From the NCBI GenBank assembly GCA_023511295.1, contig JAIMBT010000010.1, positions 1-64,000 on the forward strand: a stretch of 64,000 nucleotides of DNA, given 5' to 3'. Made by a program: the position numbers and the translations under genes. The DNA is from Alicyclobacillus sp. (GTDB lineage: Bacteria > Bacillota > Bacilli > Alicyclobacillales > Alicyclobacillaceae). Each line of letters starts with the position of its first letter. Positions within the stretch are counted from its first letter, which is position 1. Of this stretch, positions 1 to 9,322 are shown in pieces. The notes below the pieces were generated by a model. That model had not been told where the DNA came from. It searched no databases and worked only from the letters and a program-made list of their open reading frames with translations.

Positions 1-1
1 A

Positions 2-77
2 TGGCAGGGGCGGCAGGATTCGAACCCACGACATGCGGTTTTGGAGACCGCCGTTCTACCAACTGAACTACGCCCCT
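2..77 (-). tRNA. tRNA-Trp (anticodon CCA)
   Basis: The minus strand folds into a complete cloverleaf. The acceptor arm AGGGGCG pairs with CGCCCCT, the T-arm carries GTTCGAATC, the discriminator base is G and the CCA end is encoded (complement of bases 2-4). The anticodon CCA is the complement of bases 42-44. It is the last of three tRNAs reading leftward. A 110-base spacer separates it from tRNA-Tyr and holds a small C5/G5 hairpin near 166-179 but no gene. Confidence 0.95.
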
Positions 78-187
78 ATCAATCCATCCAACCTGGATAC
101 ACCATCTCTTCGGTCCCTTCAGAAAGGTGACCACGCCGCGCGACCGCCGGACGATTGGCGCCCTTCCCCCATCGGGGGAGGTTGCCT

Positions 188-271
188 TGGTGGAGGGGGT
201 AGGATTCGAACCTACGAAGCTTTCGCAACGGATTTACAGTCCGCCCCATTTGGCCACTTTGGTACCCCTCC
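188..271 (-). tRNA. tRNA-Tyr (anticodon GTA)
   Basis: Class II tRNA with a long variable arm, as expected for bacterial tRNA-Tyr. The acceptor arm GGAGGGG pairs with CCCCTCC, the discriminator base is A and CCA is encoded. The anticodon loop reads CT-GTA-AA. Only three bases separate it from tRNA-Thr, so the two are certainly processed from one transcript. Confidence 0.95.
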
Positions 272-274
272 AGG

Positions 275-350
275 TGGAGCCAGCGACAGGAATCGAACCT
301 GCGACCTACTGATTACAAGTCAGTTGCTCTGCCTGCTGAGCTACGCTGGC
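275..350 (-). tRNA. tRNA-Thr (anticodon TGT)
   Basis: The acceptor arm GCCAGCG pairs with CGCTGGC, the discriminator base is T and CCA is encoded. The anticodon loop reads CT-TGT-AA, so the tRNA reads ACA-type threonine codons. It is the promoter-proximal tRNA of the Thr-Tyr-Trp group. Confidence 0.95.
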
Positions 351-367
351 AACCGCGACAGGAACTA

Positions 368-396
368 ACTTAACACATCCCCCGCCGGTGTGTCAA
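368..396 (-). promoter_or_regulatory. Probable sigma-A promoter of the tRNA group
   Basis: A perfect -35 box TTGACA (complement of 391-396) is followed after 17 bases by TTAAGT (complement of 368-373), a poor -10 match. Transcription would start about 10 bases before the tRNA-Thr 5' end. The site lies downstream of hfq, so the tRNAs need not depend on hfq transcription. Confidence 0.6.
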
Positions 397-431
397 CGGA
401 AGGTTCATGCAACCCCGTGCTGAATTTCCGG

Positions 432-680
432 TCACTTTTCCTCCTGAGCCGGAATCTCGAAGGTCAGGTTGACCGCGCGCATCGGCGTGAACGTGGAGAT
501 GGCGTGTTTGAAGATGAGCTGCTGCTTCCCGTCGGCATCGAGCACGACGGTGTAATTGTCGAACGCCCGGACCACACCGCGAATTTGGAACCCGTTGACG
601 AGGTACACCGTGACCGGCACTTTGTCTTTTCGGATTTGGTTCAAAAAGGTGTCCTGAATGTTGACGGGTTGCTTGCTCAT
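432..680 (-). CDS. hfq: RNA chaperone Hfq
   Basis: Sm-like hexameric RNA-binding protein of 82 residues that acts on sRNA-mRNA pairs in the cytoplasm. Sm1 is seen in [21 protein letters not shown], with the conserved Q that contacts poly(A)/U. Sm2 is the stretch IFKHAIST, where Hfq normally has YKHAIST, so one aromatic residue is replaced by F. The ATG at 680 is chosen over the one seven codons upstream because GGAGG lies seven bases before it. It follows miaA, the usual miaA-hfq pairing. Confidence 0.95.
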   Translation of the reverse strand: MSKQPVNIQDTFLNQIRKDKVPVTVYLVNGFQIRGVVRAFDNYTVVLDADGKQQLIFKHAISTFTPMRAVNLTFEIPAQEEK

Positions 681-779
681 CTGGAGACCTCCACTTCGCA
701 TGGAATTACATGGGAACCTTCCTAAACCCAGCTTGCGCAGGGGCGGTGAATGTGATTCCTGCCCTCTCTATTCTCGCCC

Positions 780-1763
780 TCATCTCCTAATTCCTGCCGC
801 CAGCTGGGCTGCTGTCCGTAAGATTTCGCATTCGGAGAGCTCGCGTTCTGGTGCGGGCGCGTCCCAGCGCATCCAGCGAACGCGCGGATCCCGCCGAAAC
901 CACGACAGTTGGCGTTTGGCGAACCGCCGCGTCGCGCGGGCAATCTCCTCGGCGGCGGCCGCCACGGTGATCTCGCCGCGCACCGCCTGCAACATCTCCT
1001 TGTAGCCGATGGCTTGCATGGAGGTCATGTGCTCGTCGCACCCCTCAGCTGCCAGCCGGCGCACTTCCTCATACAATCCACGCTGCACCATGCAGCGCAC
1101 GCGGTCGTCAATCCGCTTGTACAACAGATCTCGGTCGAGCGTCAAGCCAAACTGTACTGTATCATACCGCCCGCCGCGAATGGTCCAGTCATAGGTGGAG
1201 GCCATCCGCCGCCGCCCGGTCTCGAATACCTCGAGCGCGCGGATGACCCGGCGTACGTCGTTCGGGTGTAGCCGCGACGCTCGAACCGGGTCCCGCGCCC
1301 GAAGCGCCGCATGAAGGGCCGCTGTTCCATATTCTTCGAGAAACCGCTGCCAGTGCGCCCGCGCCGCTGCAGAGCCCGGTTGCTCCGCGAAATCGAGGTC
1401 CTCGACAATGGCCCGGATGTACAGACCCGTCCCGCCCACGACCACCGGCAGGCGGCCGAGCGCGTGCAGACGCGCAATCACCTCGTCCGCTGCTCTCGTC
1501 CAATCGGCCACCGTAAACGGTTCTTTTGGGTCGACGAGGTCCATCAGGTGGTGCGGGACACCCTGCATCTCCTCTGCGGTCAGCTTGGCCGTGCCGATGT
1601 CCATTCCGCGGTACACCTGCATTGAGTCCGCAGATAACACTTCGCCCCCGACCGCTTTCGCGACCCGGACAGCCAGCGCGCTCTTCCCGGTCGCGGTGGG
1701 GCCGACGATGCAGAGGACCGGCTGGCGCACCGAAGTGTCCGTCGTTCTGCCGCGCGCTTCCAT
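780..1763 (-). CDS. miaA: tRNA dimethylallyltransferase MiaA
   Basis: Transfers a dimethylallyl group from DMAPP to N6 of A37 in tRNAs reading UNN codons. The P-loop GPTATGKSAL lies near residue 21. The DSMQVYRGMDIGTAK segment, GGTGLYIRA and the C-terminal FAKRQLSWFRRD tRNA-contact motif are all present. The length of 327 residues is normal. The ribosome binding site for the ATG at 1763 is weak, and a GTG eleven codons later is an alternative start. MiaB, which acts next on the same base, is encoded about 6 kb upstream in the same orientation. Confidence 0.95.
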   Translation of the reverse strand: MEARGRTTDTSVRQPVLCIVGPTATGKSALAVRVAKAVGGEVLSADSMQVYRGMDIGTAKLTAEEMQGVPHHLMDLVDPKEPFTVADWTRAADEVIARLHALGRLPVVVGGTGLYIRAIVEDLDFAEQPGSAAARAHWQRFLEEYGTAALHAALRARDPVRASRLHPNDVRRVIRALEVFETGRRRMASTYDWTIRGGRYDTVQFGLTLDRDLLYKRIDDRVRCMVQRGLYEEVRRLAAEGCDEHMTSMQAIGYKEMLQAVRGEITVAAAAEEIARATRRFAKRQLSWFRRDPRVRWMRWDAPAPERELSECEILRTAAQLAAGIRR

Positions 1764-1841
1764 CGGCCCGCGTGTGGATACCCGGTCCGTTTGCAGCGAT
1801 GCCGCCTCCCTTCTCTCCCATCCGCCGCCCCGCGGTGCCCT

Positions 1842-2660
1842 CTAGCGCTCGGGATGGGTGGGCTCATCCGCCTTCTGCCACACCCCGTACGCGAAGCGGG
1901 CCCTCGGCTTGTCCGGCCGCAAGCCAAACCGCTCGAACACCCCGGAGCCCGGCCGCTCCTTGACGACGACCGCGCGCCGACACACCCGGCGAGCCTCCGC
2001 CACGGCGGCGGCAGACAGCGCATCAGTTCGGGTGAACGGCCGCAGGTCGTCCATGTTCGCAGAACGCCCCACACGCACCGCACGGAACATCGGGTCGACG
2101 TACACCACGTCCGCACTGTCGTTCGGCAGCCCCTTCAGCCCCGTCCGGTGATCTTCCGCGACGACCCGAATCCGCTCGGCAAGCCCGGCCAGCGGGGCGT
2201 ACGGCGCAAACGCCTGGGCCTGTGCGTAACGAAACAGGTCAGCGAGCACCGTGGAGACCTCAAACGAGACGACGCGACCGGAGGGGCCCACCGCCTCGGC
2301 CAGTACCAGGGTGTCACTGCCCGCGCCGAGGGTCGCGTCGACCACCACGTCGCCCGGCTGGATGTGCGCTGCGGCCACCAGCCGGTCCGCCCATCCAGCG
2401 CGCATCCGCTCGATCCGCTGCATCGCCATGCCCGGGTGAAAGAACAGGGCTCGGTCCGGTTGACGAACATGGTACAACTTCGGCGGGGTGTCCGCCACCA
2501 CGAGGACCTCCGCGTCCTCTTCGGCCAACAGGCGTGCCACACTCCGATCTCGCCGCTCCACCATCCGGCAACGAAACCACGCCGCCAATTCGGCAGCGTG
2601 AGCCCGTGCGGCTGGCGTCACCTGCCACGGTGTGCTGCAGATCACGTGCGGGTCAGACAA
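1842..2660 (-). CDS. Class I SAM-dependent methyltransferase, RsmJ/YpiP-like
   Basis: Rossmann-type methyltransferase of 272 residues. The SAM-binding motif I reads VVDATLGAGSDTLVLA (about residue 107 onward), and the catalytic-region motif VVYVDPMF resembles the DPMFP motif of RsmJ (16S rRNA m2G1516). The target is inferred, not shown. The TTG start at 2660 has GGAG ten bases upstream and overlaps the end of mutL by 8 bases, which suggests translational coupling. The position between mutL and miaA differs from B. subtilis. Confidence 0.75.
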   Translation of the reverse strand: MSDPHVICSTPWQVTPAARAHAAELAAWFRCRMVERRDRSVARLLAEEDAEVLVVADTPPKLYHVRQPDRALFFHPGMAMQRIERMRAGWADRLVAAAHIQPGDVVVDATLGAGSDTLVLAEAVGPSGRVVSFEVSTVLADLFRYAQAQAFAPYAPLAGLAERIRVVAEDHRTGLKGLPNDSADVVYVDPMFRAVRVGRSANMDDLRPFTRTDALSAAAVAEARRVCRRAVVVKERPGSGVFERFGLRPDKPRARFAYGVWQKADEPTHPER

Positions 2661-4575
2661 TGCGCCGAAACTCCTTTTCCAGCTGCCGACTGGTCAAGCG
2701 GAGGAACACCGGTCGGCCGTGCGGGCAGTGGAACGGGTCGTCCAGCGCGGCCAGCGCGTCACACAACGCGTGCATTTCCAGATCGGACAGGCGGTGGTTG
2801 GCCTTGATGGCGGCCTTGCAGGCGCGCATCACAATCCGGTCGCGAATCGCACGCTTGACGTCCGCCTGGCGGCCGTCCTCGCTGAGGCCCGCAATCAGTT
2901 CCTGCACGAGGGTCAAGGCGTCGAGCCCGTCCCACACGTCGGGGATGGCGCGCAGCACGTAGTCGCTGCCGCCGAACGGCTCCAGCTCCAACCCCATCTC
3001 CGCCAACAGCGGCCGGTGGGGTTCCAACACCGCCGCCTCCGACGGGGTCAGGTGGACGGGTAACGGGGTCAGGAGTTCCACCCGCAACCCGTCCTCGGAC
3101 GCCATGCGCTGGCTGAATCGCTCGTACAACACGCGCTCGTGTGCCGCGTGTTGATCAATCACATACAGGTCGACCCCATCGTCTGCAATCACGTACATCC
3201 CCAGAGCCTGGCCAATCGGACGCAGTTGCCAGGTGTCCGGACGGCGCTCCGAGACCGCTTCTGCGCTCGGCTCGCCGGTCAGCGGTTGGCCCGCCACAGC
3301 GGCATTCGCGGGAGCCATTTCAGCGGCCGCCGCCGTCTCTTCCAATGAGAGTGAACGTCGCACGGGCAGCGCGCAGTCCCGTCCGTCACCGCCTGGCGCC
3401 ACCTGGTACAGGGCGTCCCGTGTCTCGCGGGCTACCGGCGCGCGGCTTCCGACGGCCTGCGGCCCGCCGCTGGGCTCGACCGCACCGCGCGGAGCCGAAG
3501 TGGGTGCGAACAGCTGCCCCTGCATGGGGCGGTCCGTCCGGGGTGTGCCGCCGTCCCTCGGCAATCGCGGCGACGGCGCCAGAAACGCCTCGTCCAACGC
3601 GGCCCGCACGGCCTCCTCCACGACCCGCATCAAATCCCGTTCCTCGCTGAATCGCACTTCCGATTTGTGCGGGTGGATGTTGACGTCGACCAGCGCCGGG
3701 TCCATCGTCAGATGCAACACGTACATGGGGTGGCGATTCACCATCAACCGATCTCGGTACCCTGCCACCACCGCCTGGTGCACGGACAGGTTGCGGATGG
3801 GACGGCCGTTGATGAACAGGTGCCCGTGAGCGCGCGTCGCCTTGGCCTGCACCGGCCGGCCGATATAGCCGCGCACCTGGTAGTCCGCCGTCTCTCCGTG
3901 CACCGGGAGCACGTGGCCTGCCTCTCCTGCACCGTACAGGGCGGCGATGACGGCCAACAGGTCGCCGCTGCCAGGGCTTTGAAAGACGGTGCGGCCGTCG
4001 ACCTCTGCTCGAAAGCGAACATCCGGCCGGCCGAGCGCCGCGCGCTGAACGGCCTCCACACAACGCGCGCGCTCCGTCGCCACCGACCGCAGGTACTTCA
4101 GGCGAGCCGGCGTATTGTAGAACAAGTCCTGGACATCCATCACGGTGCCGGGCGGCATACCGACGGGTACCGGAGGTCCCGCGGGCTCACTGCCCGCAAC
4201 GGCCACCTCGTATCCCGTCTCTCGATCCGCCGGTCGCGACGCCAAGGTCACGCGGGCGACAGCGGCGATGGACGCCAGCGCTTCGCCGCGAAAACCGAGC
4301 GTCGCAATCCGAAACAAGTCCCGCGCCGAACGGATTTTACTGGTGGCGTGCCGCGCGAACGCCAGGGTCAGATCCTGTTCGTCCATCCCGCTGCCGTCGT
4401 CCTGCACGCGGATGCGGCGGATGCCGCCCTCCTCCAGTTCGACTCGGACCGAGCGCGCACCGGCGTCCAGGCTGTTTTCCACCAATTCCTTTACGCACGA
4501 GGCGGGCCGTTCGACCACTTCCCCCGCAGCAATCTGGTTCGCGAGCGCCTCCGGCATCACCTGGATGCGGCCCAT
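2653..4575 (-). CDS. mutL: DNA mismatch repair endonuclease MutL
   Basis: GHKL ATPase that couples MutS mismatch recognition to strand incision. N-terminal ATPase motifs are ELVENSLDAGA, DDGSGM and GFRGEALASI. The C-terminal nicking domain has DQHAAHERVLYERF, an ACKAAIKAN segment and CPHGRP, which mark an endonuclease-type MutL as in methyl-independent repair. The middle linker (roughly residues 340-450) is low in conservation and rich in Pro/Arg/Ala. The ATG at 4575 has GGGAGG eight bases upstream and lies 19 bases inside the end of mutS. The protein is 640 residues. Confidence 0.97.
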   Translation of the reverse strand: MGRIQVMPEALANQIAAGEVVERPASCVKELVENSLDAGARSVRVELEEGGIRRIRVQDDGSGMDEQDLTLAFARHATSKIRSARDLFRIATLGFRGEALASIAAVARVTLASRPADRETGYEVAVAGSEPAGPPVPVGMPPGTVMDVQDLFYNTPARLKYLRSVATERARCVEAVQRAALGRPDVRFRAEVDGRTVFQSPGSGDLLAVIAALYGAGEAGHVLPVHGETADYQVRGYIGRPVQAKATRAHGHLFINGRPIRNLSVHQAVVAGYRDRLMVNRHPMYVLHLTMDPALVDVNIHPHKSEVRFSEERDLMRVVEEAVRAALDEAFLAPSPRLPRDGGTPRTDRPMQGQLFAPTSAPRGAVEPSGGPQAVGSRAPVARETRDALYQVAPGGDGRDCALPVRRSLSLEETAAAAEMAPANAAVAGQPLTGEPSAEAVSERRPDTWQLRPIGQALGMYVIADDGVDLYVIDQHAAHERVLYERFSQRMASEDGLRVELLTPLPVHLTPSEAAVLEPHRPLLAEMGLELEPFGGSDYVLRAIPDVWDGLDALTLVQELIAGLSEDGRQADVKRAIRDRIVMRACKAAIKANHRLSDLEMHALCDALAALDDPFHCPHGRPVFLRLTSRQLEKEFRRIV

Positions 4576-7193
4576 GTCTCCACCTCCCGCGCCTGTCGCA
4601 CCACTTGGTCCAGTGCGGCAATCGCCTCGATGGGGGTCATCCGCTCCACCTCGAGTGCGGCCACCGAAGCCAGCCACTCCGAGACCGCTGGCGGCACACC
4701 TTCCGTGGTGGACGTTGCCGGCGCGCCGAGTCGCCCTGGCGCATCCGCCGCAGCCGCGGCATCGGAGCCGTGCAAGTCGGCCCGTGCGCGCCCCATTTCG
4801 CGCTCGGCCAGCAACGTGCGCGCCCGCGCAATCACCGGCCCTGGCACACCTGCCAGGCGGGCGACCTGAATCCCGTAGCTGCGATCCGCTGGGCGCTCCA
4901 CCACCGTGTGCAGAAACGTGATCTCCCCCGCGGACTCTTGGACGGCCACGGAGCAGTTCCGCACCCCCAGCAGATCCGCTGCACGGGCGGTCAGCTCGTG
5001 GTAATGTGTGGCGAACAGTGTCAAGGGCCGCTCCGCAGACTGAACCAGCTGTTCCATCACCGCTTCCGCGATGCTCATGCCGTCGTAGGTGCTCGTCCCG
5101 CGGCCAATCTCGTCCAACAGGATGAGGCTCCGCTCGGTCGCCTGGCGCAGAATCTGTGCCAGCTCCACCATTTCGACCATGAACGTGCTCTGACCGCTAC
5201 CGAGATCGTCAGAGGCGCCAATGCGCGTGAAGATCCGGTCGACCACCCCGACCTCGGCTTCGTCCGCCGGTACAAAGGAGCCCATCTGCGCCATCAGCAC
5301 AATCAACGCCGTCTGCCGCATGTACGTGCTCTTGCCGGCCATGTTCGGCCCTGTCAGCAGGATGAACGGACCCGCCGCATCCAGCCGCACGCTGTTGGGA
5401 ACGAACCGTCCGGGCGTGGCCGCCTCGACCATCGGATGTCGGCCATTCGCTATCCAGATGCCCTTGTCCTGCCGGACGCGGGGACGGACGTACCCCCGGT
5501 CGGCCGCCGTCTCCGCCAGCGCCGCGAGCGCGTCCATCTCTGCCAACACCTCCGCCGTCCGCTGCACAGCCGGAAGCGCTGCCGCCACCTCGTCTCGCAG
5601 GGCGGTGAAGATCTGAATCTCCCGCTGAATGGCCCGCTCTTCGGCGTGCAGGATGCGGTCTTCTTGCGCTTTCAGGGCAGGGACCGTATACCGCTCGGCC
5701 GCTGTCAGCGTCTGCTTGCGCTGATAATCCGGCGGTACGAGGTGCACATTCGCCTTGGAGACTTCTATGTAATACCCGAAGACCTTGTTGAACCCGACTT
5801 TCAAGGACTTGATCCCCGTCCGCTCACGCTCGGCCGCTTCGAAGTTCGCCAGCCACTGCTTCCCGTCACTGTGCAGAAGCCGGAGCTCATCTAATTCCGA
5901 ATCAACCCCTTGGCGCACCATCCCGCCGTCTTGGATGGAGGCTGGCGGCTGGCTCTCAAGGGTCGACAGCACGCGCTCGGCCAGGTCCGTGAGGTCGGGC
6001 AGCCGTTCGCCCAACTCGCGCAGCCGCAGAGCGGTACAGTCCCGCAGTAACGCCGTCATGCGGGGAACCTCCACCAGGCTCTGCGCCACGGCCACCAGGT
6101 CGCGGGGGCCGGCTGAGCCGAATCCGACTTTCGCCGCCAGGCGCTCGAGGTCGTACACGCGGTTCAACCGTTCGCGCACTTCCGCCCGTGCGAGCACAGA
6201 CTCCAGGAGCCACGCCACGGCGTCTTGGCGCGCGTGAATGGCAGACACGTCACACAGCGGTGCCTCCAGCCAGCGCCGCAACGTCCGCGAGCCCATGGCG
6301 GTCTCCGTTCGGTCGAGCAGACCGAATAGCGAGCCGCGTTTTTGCCGTGTTCGCTGCGTCTCTGTCAGCTCGAGGTTGCGGCGCACGGCGTGATCCACGA
6401 CCATGTGTGCTCCGTCGGCGAGCGGCCGCGGCGACTTCAGGTGGGCAAGCACCTGTCGTTGGGTCTCCTGCACATAGCGAAGCAACCGGGCAACCGCTCC
6501 AGTCGACGCTGCTGCGGGATCCATCCCCAACCCTTCCACACGCGCCACACCGTACTGCTGACAGACCCGCTCGACGGACTCCTCGCGCTTGAAGTGCCAC
6601 CGTTCGAGCACCGTACACCGCGCCCGCTCTCTGTTGCACCACACTTGAACCTCCGCCTGAAGCTGCGGCTCCAACTCGGAGACGAGGACCTCCGTGGGCT
6701 GCCACTGTTGCAGCACCTCGCGCACGGAGGCGGGACCGAGCGTCTCGCCGTACCACAGCTCACCCGTCGCCACGTCGAGCAGCGCAGCGCCGTACCGGTC
6801 GCCGGCGGCGGCCGTCACAGCCGCCAGAAGGCGCCGCTCGGCATCTCCGTCCGGAAACCAGGTCCCCGGCGTGATAACCCGTGTCACTTCGCGACGAACC
6901 AGCCCTTTGGCCTGTTTCGGGTCCTCCATCTGCTCGCAGATGGCCACACAGAACCCGGCCTCCATCAGGCGGCCGATGTACTGCTCCGCCGCGTGATAAG
7001 GTACACCGCACATCGGGACCCGACCCTGCGCGCCGGCGTCTCGCCCCGTCAAGGTGATTTCGAGGACCCGGCTCGCCACCAACGCGTCGTCAAAGAACAG
7101 TTCGTAGAAGTCGCCGAGGCGAAATAGCAGGAGCGCGTCCGGGTAGGACTCCTTGACGTCGAGGTACTGCTGCATCATCGGTGTCAGCGCCAT
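4557..7193 (-). CDS. mutS: DNA mismatch repair protein MutS
   Basis: Mismatch-recognising ATPase of 878 residues. The mismatch-contacting FYE motif sits in FRLGDFYELFFDDA near residue 30. The Walker A motif is GPNMAGKSTYMRQ (about residue 615) and Walker B is LILLDEIGRGTSTYDG (about residue 690). The C-terminus ends in a helix-turn-helix dimerisation segment. The ATG at 7193 follows GGAGG at seven bases, and longer upstream reading lacks similarity to the family. It overlaps mutL, so the two are translated as a unit. Confidence 0.97.
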   Translation of the reverse strand: MALTPMMQQYLDVKESYPDALLLFRLGDFYELFFDDALVASRVLEITLTGRDAGAQGRVPMCGVPYHAAEQYIGRLMEAGFCVAICEQMEDPKQAKGLVRREVTRVITPGTWFPDGDAERRLLAAVTAAAGDRYGAALLDVATGELWYGETLGPASVREVLQQWQPTEVLVSELEPQLQAEVQVWCNRERARCTVLERWHFKREESVERVCQQYGVARVEGLGMDPAAASTGAVARLLRYVQETQRQVLAHLKSPRPLADGAHMVVDHAVRRNLELTETQRTRQKRGSLFGLLDRTETAMGSRTLRRWLEAPLCDVSAIHARQDAVAWLLESVLARAEVRERLNRVYDLERLAAKVGFGSAGPRDLVAVAQSLVEVPRMTALLRDCTALRLRELGERLPDLTDLAERVLSTLESQPPASIQDGGMVRQGVDSELDELRLLHSDGKQWLANFEAAERERTGIKSLKVGFNKVFGYYIEVSKANVHLVPPDYQRKQTLTAAERYTVPALKAQEDRILHAEERAIQREIQIFTALRDEVAAALPAVQRTAEVLAEMDALAALAETAADRGYVRPRVRQDKGIWIANGRHPMVEAATPGRFVPNSVRLDAAGPFILLTGPNMAGKSTYMRQTALIVLMAQMGSFVPADEAEVGVVDRIFTRIGASDDLGSGQSTFMVEMVELAQILRQATERSLILLDEIGRGTSTYDGMSIAEAVMEQLVQSAERPLTLFATHYHELTARAADLLGVRNCSVAVQESAGEITFLHTVVERPADRSYGIQVARLAGVPGPVIARARTLLAEREMGRARADLHGSDAAAAADAPGRLGAPATSTTEGVPPAVSEWLASVAALEVERMTPIEAIAALDQVVRQAREVETWAASR

Positions 7194-7252
7194 GCGTTCG
7201 CCTCCTTCGTTCGATGGACCAGGCGTCTGCCGAACCGCCCTCGCGCCGCCCG

Positions 7253-7672
7253 TCAGTGTCCGCCGCAGTTGCAGCCGTTGCCGTCCGGGCCGTGTCCGCA
7301 CCCCTGCCGCGGCCCCGGCTCCACCGGCAGTTCGCGGCCCAAGCGACTGAGCAGTTGATGCATCAGCCCTTGCATCAACTCGTTCAACTCCGCCTGCGCC
7401 TCCTTGTACTGCATCGCCACGGGAATCTCGGCGAGCCGGTACTCCAGCTCTTCAATCTCGCGCTGTAGTTCCTGATACTTGGGATGGCGCCGCCCAGCGG
7501 ATTGTTCCAAGCCCAACTGGTGATTCGTCTTCAACTTCAGGACTTCAAACAGTTTCTGCGCGCGGTCGTTGCGTTCCATTTTGGCGCGCGCCTGCCAGAA
7601 CCGCCGCGCGTCGTCACTGCGCGCAATCATCCGCCCGATGCGCTCGGCCTTCTCCAGGATGCGTTCCTCCAT
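7253..7672 (-). CDS. ricA: YlbF/YmcA family protein RicA
   Basis: 139-residue helical protein of the YlbF/YmcA (Ric) family. In B. subtilis RicA forms a complex with RicF and RicT that carries Fe-S clusters, aids RNase Y-dependent mRNA maturation and affects competence, biofilm formation and sporulation. Assignment as RicA rests on its position directly after miaB, as in Bacillus ymcB-ymcA. The C-terminus is a Cys/Gly/His tail (CGHGPDGNGCNCGGH) that may ligate a cluster. Its ATG overlaps the miaB stop codon by one base (TGATG). Its likely partner RNase Y is also encoded in this window. Confidence 0.8.
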   Translation of the reverse strand: MEERILEKAERIGRMIARSDDARRFWQARAKMERNDRAQKLFEVLKLKTNHQLGLEQSAGRRHPKYQELQREIEELEYRLAEIPVAMQYKEAQAELNELMQGLMHQLLSRLGRELPVEPGPRQGCGHGPDGNGCNCGGH

Positions 7673-9195
7673 CAGCCGACCGCCTCCTCATTCGCAGCGC
7701 CGTCGGTTTGGACGCCCGCACCTGCCGAAGCGAGCCGCCCGGTCAGGGTCCACGTCTTCGCTTCATCAATGTGCACCGGCACCAGCTGACCGGTGAGCGC
7801 GGTGGGACCTTCAAACAGGACCAACTTATTCGTGCGTGTCCGTCCAGCCAGCACCTGCTCGTTCGTCTTACTCCGGCCTTCGACCAGCACGTCGAGAACT
7901 TGTCCCTCCAACCGCCGGTTTTGCTCCAGACTGATGGCGTACTGCAGCTCGTTTAAGCGGAGCAATCGGCGTTTCTTCTCCGCAAATTCGACGTCGTCTG
8001 CGAAGTCGGCAGCGGGTGTGTGCTCCCGCGGCGAATAGATGAAGGTGAAGGCGTTGTCGTAGCGCACGGTTTCGACAAGCGACAGCGTGTCCTCAAACTG
8101 CGCCTCGGTTTCTCCCGGAAACCCGACAATGATGTCTGTCGTGAGGCTGACACCTGGAATCTTCTCGCGGATCTTGGCGACCAGCTCCAGGTAGAACTCG
8201 CGCGTGTGCGTTCGGTTCATCCGTTTCAAAATTTGGTTGTTGCCGGACTGCACGGGCAGGTGAATGTGCTCCACCACCTTGTCGCACTCGGCGATGGCGT
8301 CCATCAACGCGTCCGTGAAGTTCCACGGATTCGAGGTCGTGAAGCGAATCCGTTCCACGCCCGGCACCTCGTTGACCTGGCGCAGCAACTCGGCAAAGGT
8401 GACATCGTCCAGGTCCACGCCGTAGTCGTTCACGTTCTGCCCGAGCAGCGTGAACTCCCGAACGCCTTCCGCAGCCAGTGCCTTCACCTCGGCCAGGATC
8501 TCGCCGGGCAGGCGGCTGCGTTCCCGTCCCCGCGTGTACGGCACGATGCAGTACGTGCAGAACTTGTTGCAGCCGTACTGCACGTTCACCCACGCCCGAA
8601 CCTTGTCCCTCCGCGCGCGCGGCAGCGCCTCCACCGTCTCGGACGCCTGCTCCCAGACTTCGAGGACCGTGTCCTGACTCCCCCGAGCCTGCATCACCAG
8701 CTCCGGCAAGCGGTGAATGTTGTGCGTGCCAAACACCAGGTCCACCCACGGGAACTTCTCTAACACCATGCGCTGGACGTGTTCCTCCTGCGCCATGCAC
8801 CCGCACAGCCCAATCAGGAGCTCCGGGTTGTGATGCTTCAAGGGACGGACCCGGCCGACCTCTCCAAACACCTTGTCCTCCGCGTTTTCGCGAACGGCAC
8901 ACGTGTTGAACAAGATGAGGTCCGCGGCGTCGTCCGCATCCGCTGGACGATACCCCATGGCTTCAAGCAGGCCCGCCATCGTCTCTGTGTCGTGTTCGTT
9001 CATCTGACAGCCATACGTCTTTATCACATAGCGGTACGGTTCGCCGGATGCTTTGCGTCCGATTTGGAACCGTTCCGCCAACTGGTTCACGTCGTACTGG
9101 ACCTGCAGGACAGGGTTGGGCCGGTGCGTCCCAAACGTCAGCCCCGCCCCGGGCTGCAGACGTCCCTTCCGGAGTTGCTGAATGAGGTTCTCCAT
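7672..9195 (-). CDS. miaB: tRNA-2-methylthio-N6-dimethylallyladenosine synthase MiaB
   Basis: Radical SAM methylthiotransferase that converts i6A37 (made by MiaA) to ms2i6A37. The N-terminal UPF0004 domain holds the first cluster cysteines (YGCQMNEHD, NTCAVRENAE and CGCMAQ). The radical SAM motif is CNKFCTYCIVPYTRG. A TRAM RNA-binding domain forms the C-terminus. The N-terminal extension of about 55 residues and total length of 507 fit Firmicute MiaB. The ATG is preceded by a purine-rich GAGGTGAGGAAAGG. A TATACT element about 30 bases upstream could be a -10 box but lacks a good -35. Confidence 0.97.
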   Translation of the reverse strand: MENLIQQLRKGRLQPGAGLTFGTHRPNPVLQVQYDVNQLAERFQIGRKASGEPYRYVIKTYGCQMNEHDTETMAGLLEAMGYRPADADDAADLILFNTCAVRENAEDKVFGEVGRVRPLKHHNPELLIGLCGCMAQEEHVQRMVLEKFPWVDLVFGTHNIHRLPELVMQARGSQDTVLEVWEQASETVEALPRARRDKVRAWVNVQYGCNKFCTYCIVPYTRGRERSRLPGEILAEVKALAAEGVREFTLLGQNVNDYGVDLDDVTFAELLRQVNEVPGVERIRFTTSNPWNFTDALMDAIAECDKVVEHIHLPVQSGNNQILKRMNRTHTREFYLELVAKIREKIPGVSLTTDIIVGFPGETEAQFEDTLSLVETVRYDNAFTFIYSPREHTPAADFADDVEFAEKKRRLLRLNELQYAISLEQNRRLEGQVLDVLVEGRSKTNEQVLAGRTRTNKLVLFEGPTALTGQLVPVHIDEAKTWTLTGRLASAGAGVQTDGAANEEAVG

Positions 9196-9322
9196 GAGCC
9201 TTTCCTCACCTCTCGCTCCTTAGTATATAGGAAAACACGCAGGGTTGCCCGCCGCCAGATCTTCCCCACCTGATTTCCATCCTACACCAAAGGGCGCGAT
9301 TCCGATGCATCCCAAGCCGACG

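Noticed and set aside
33-368. Open frames across the tRNA genes
   Set aside because: They translate through three well-formed tRNAs and have no independent support.
4576-4677. Longer N-terminus for MutL
   Set aside because: The 34 extra residues lie inside mutS, are not MutL-like, and the ATG at 4575 has a strong ribosome binding site.
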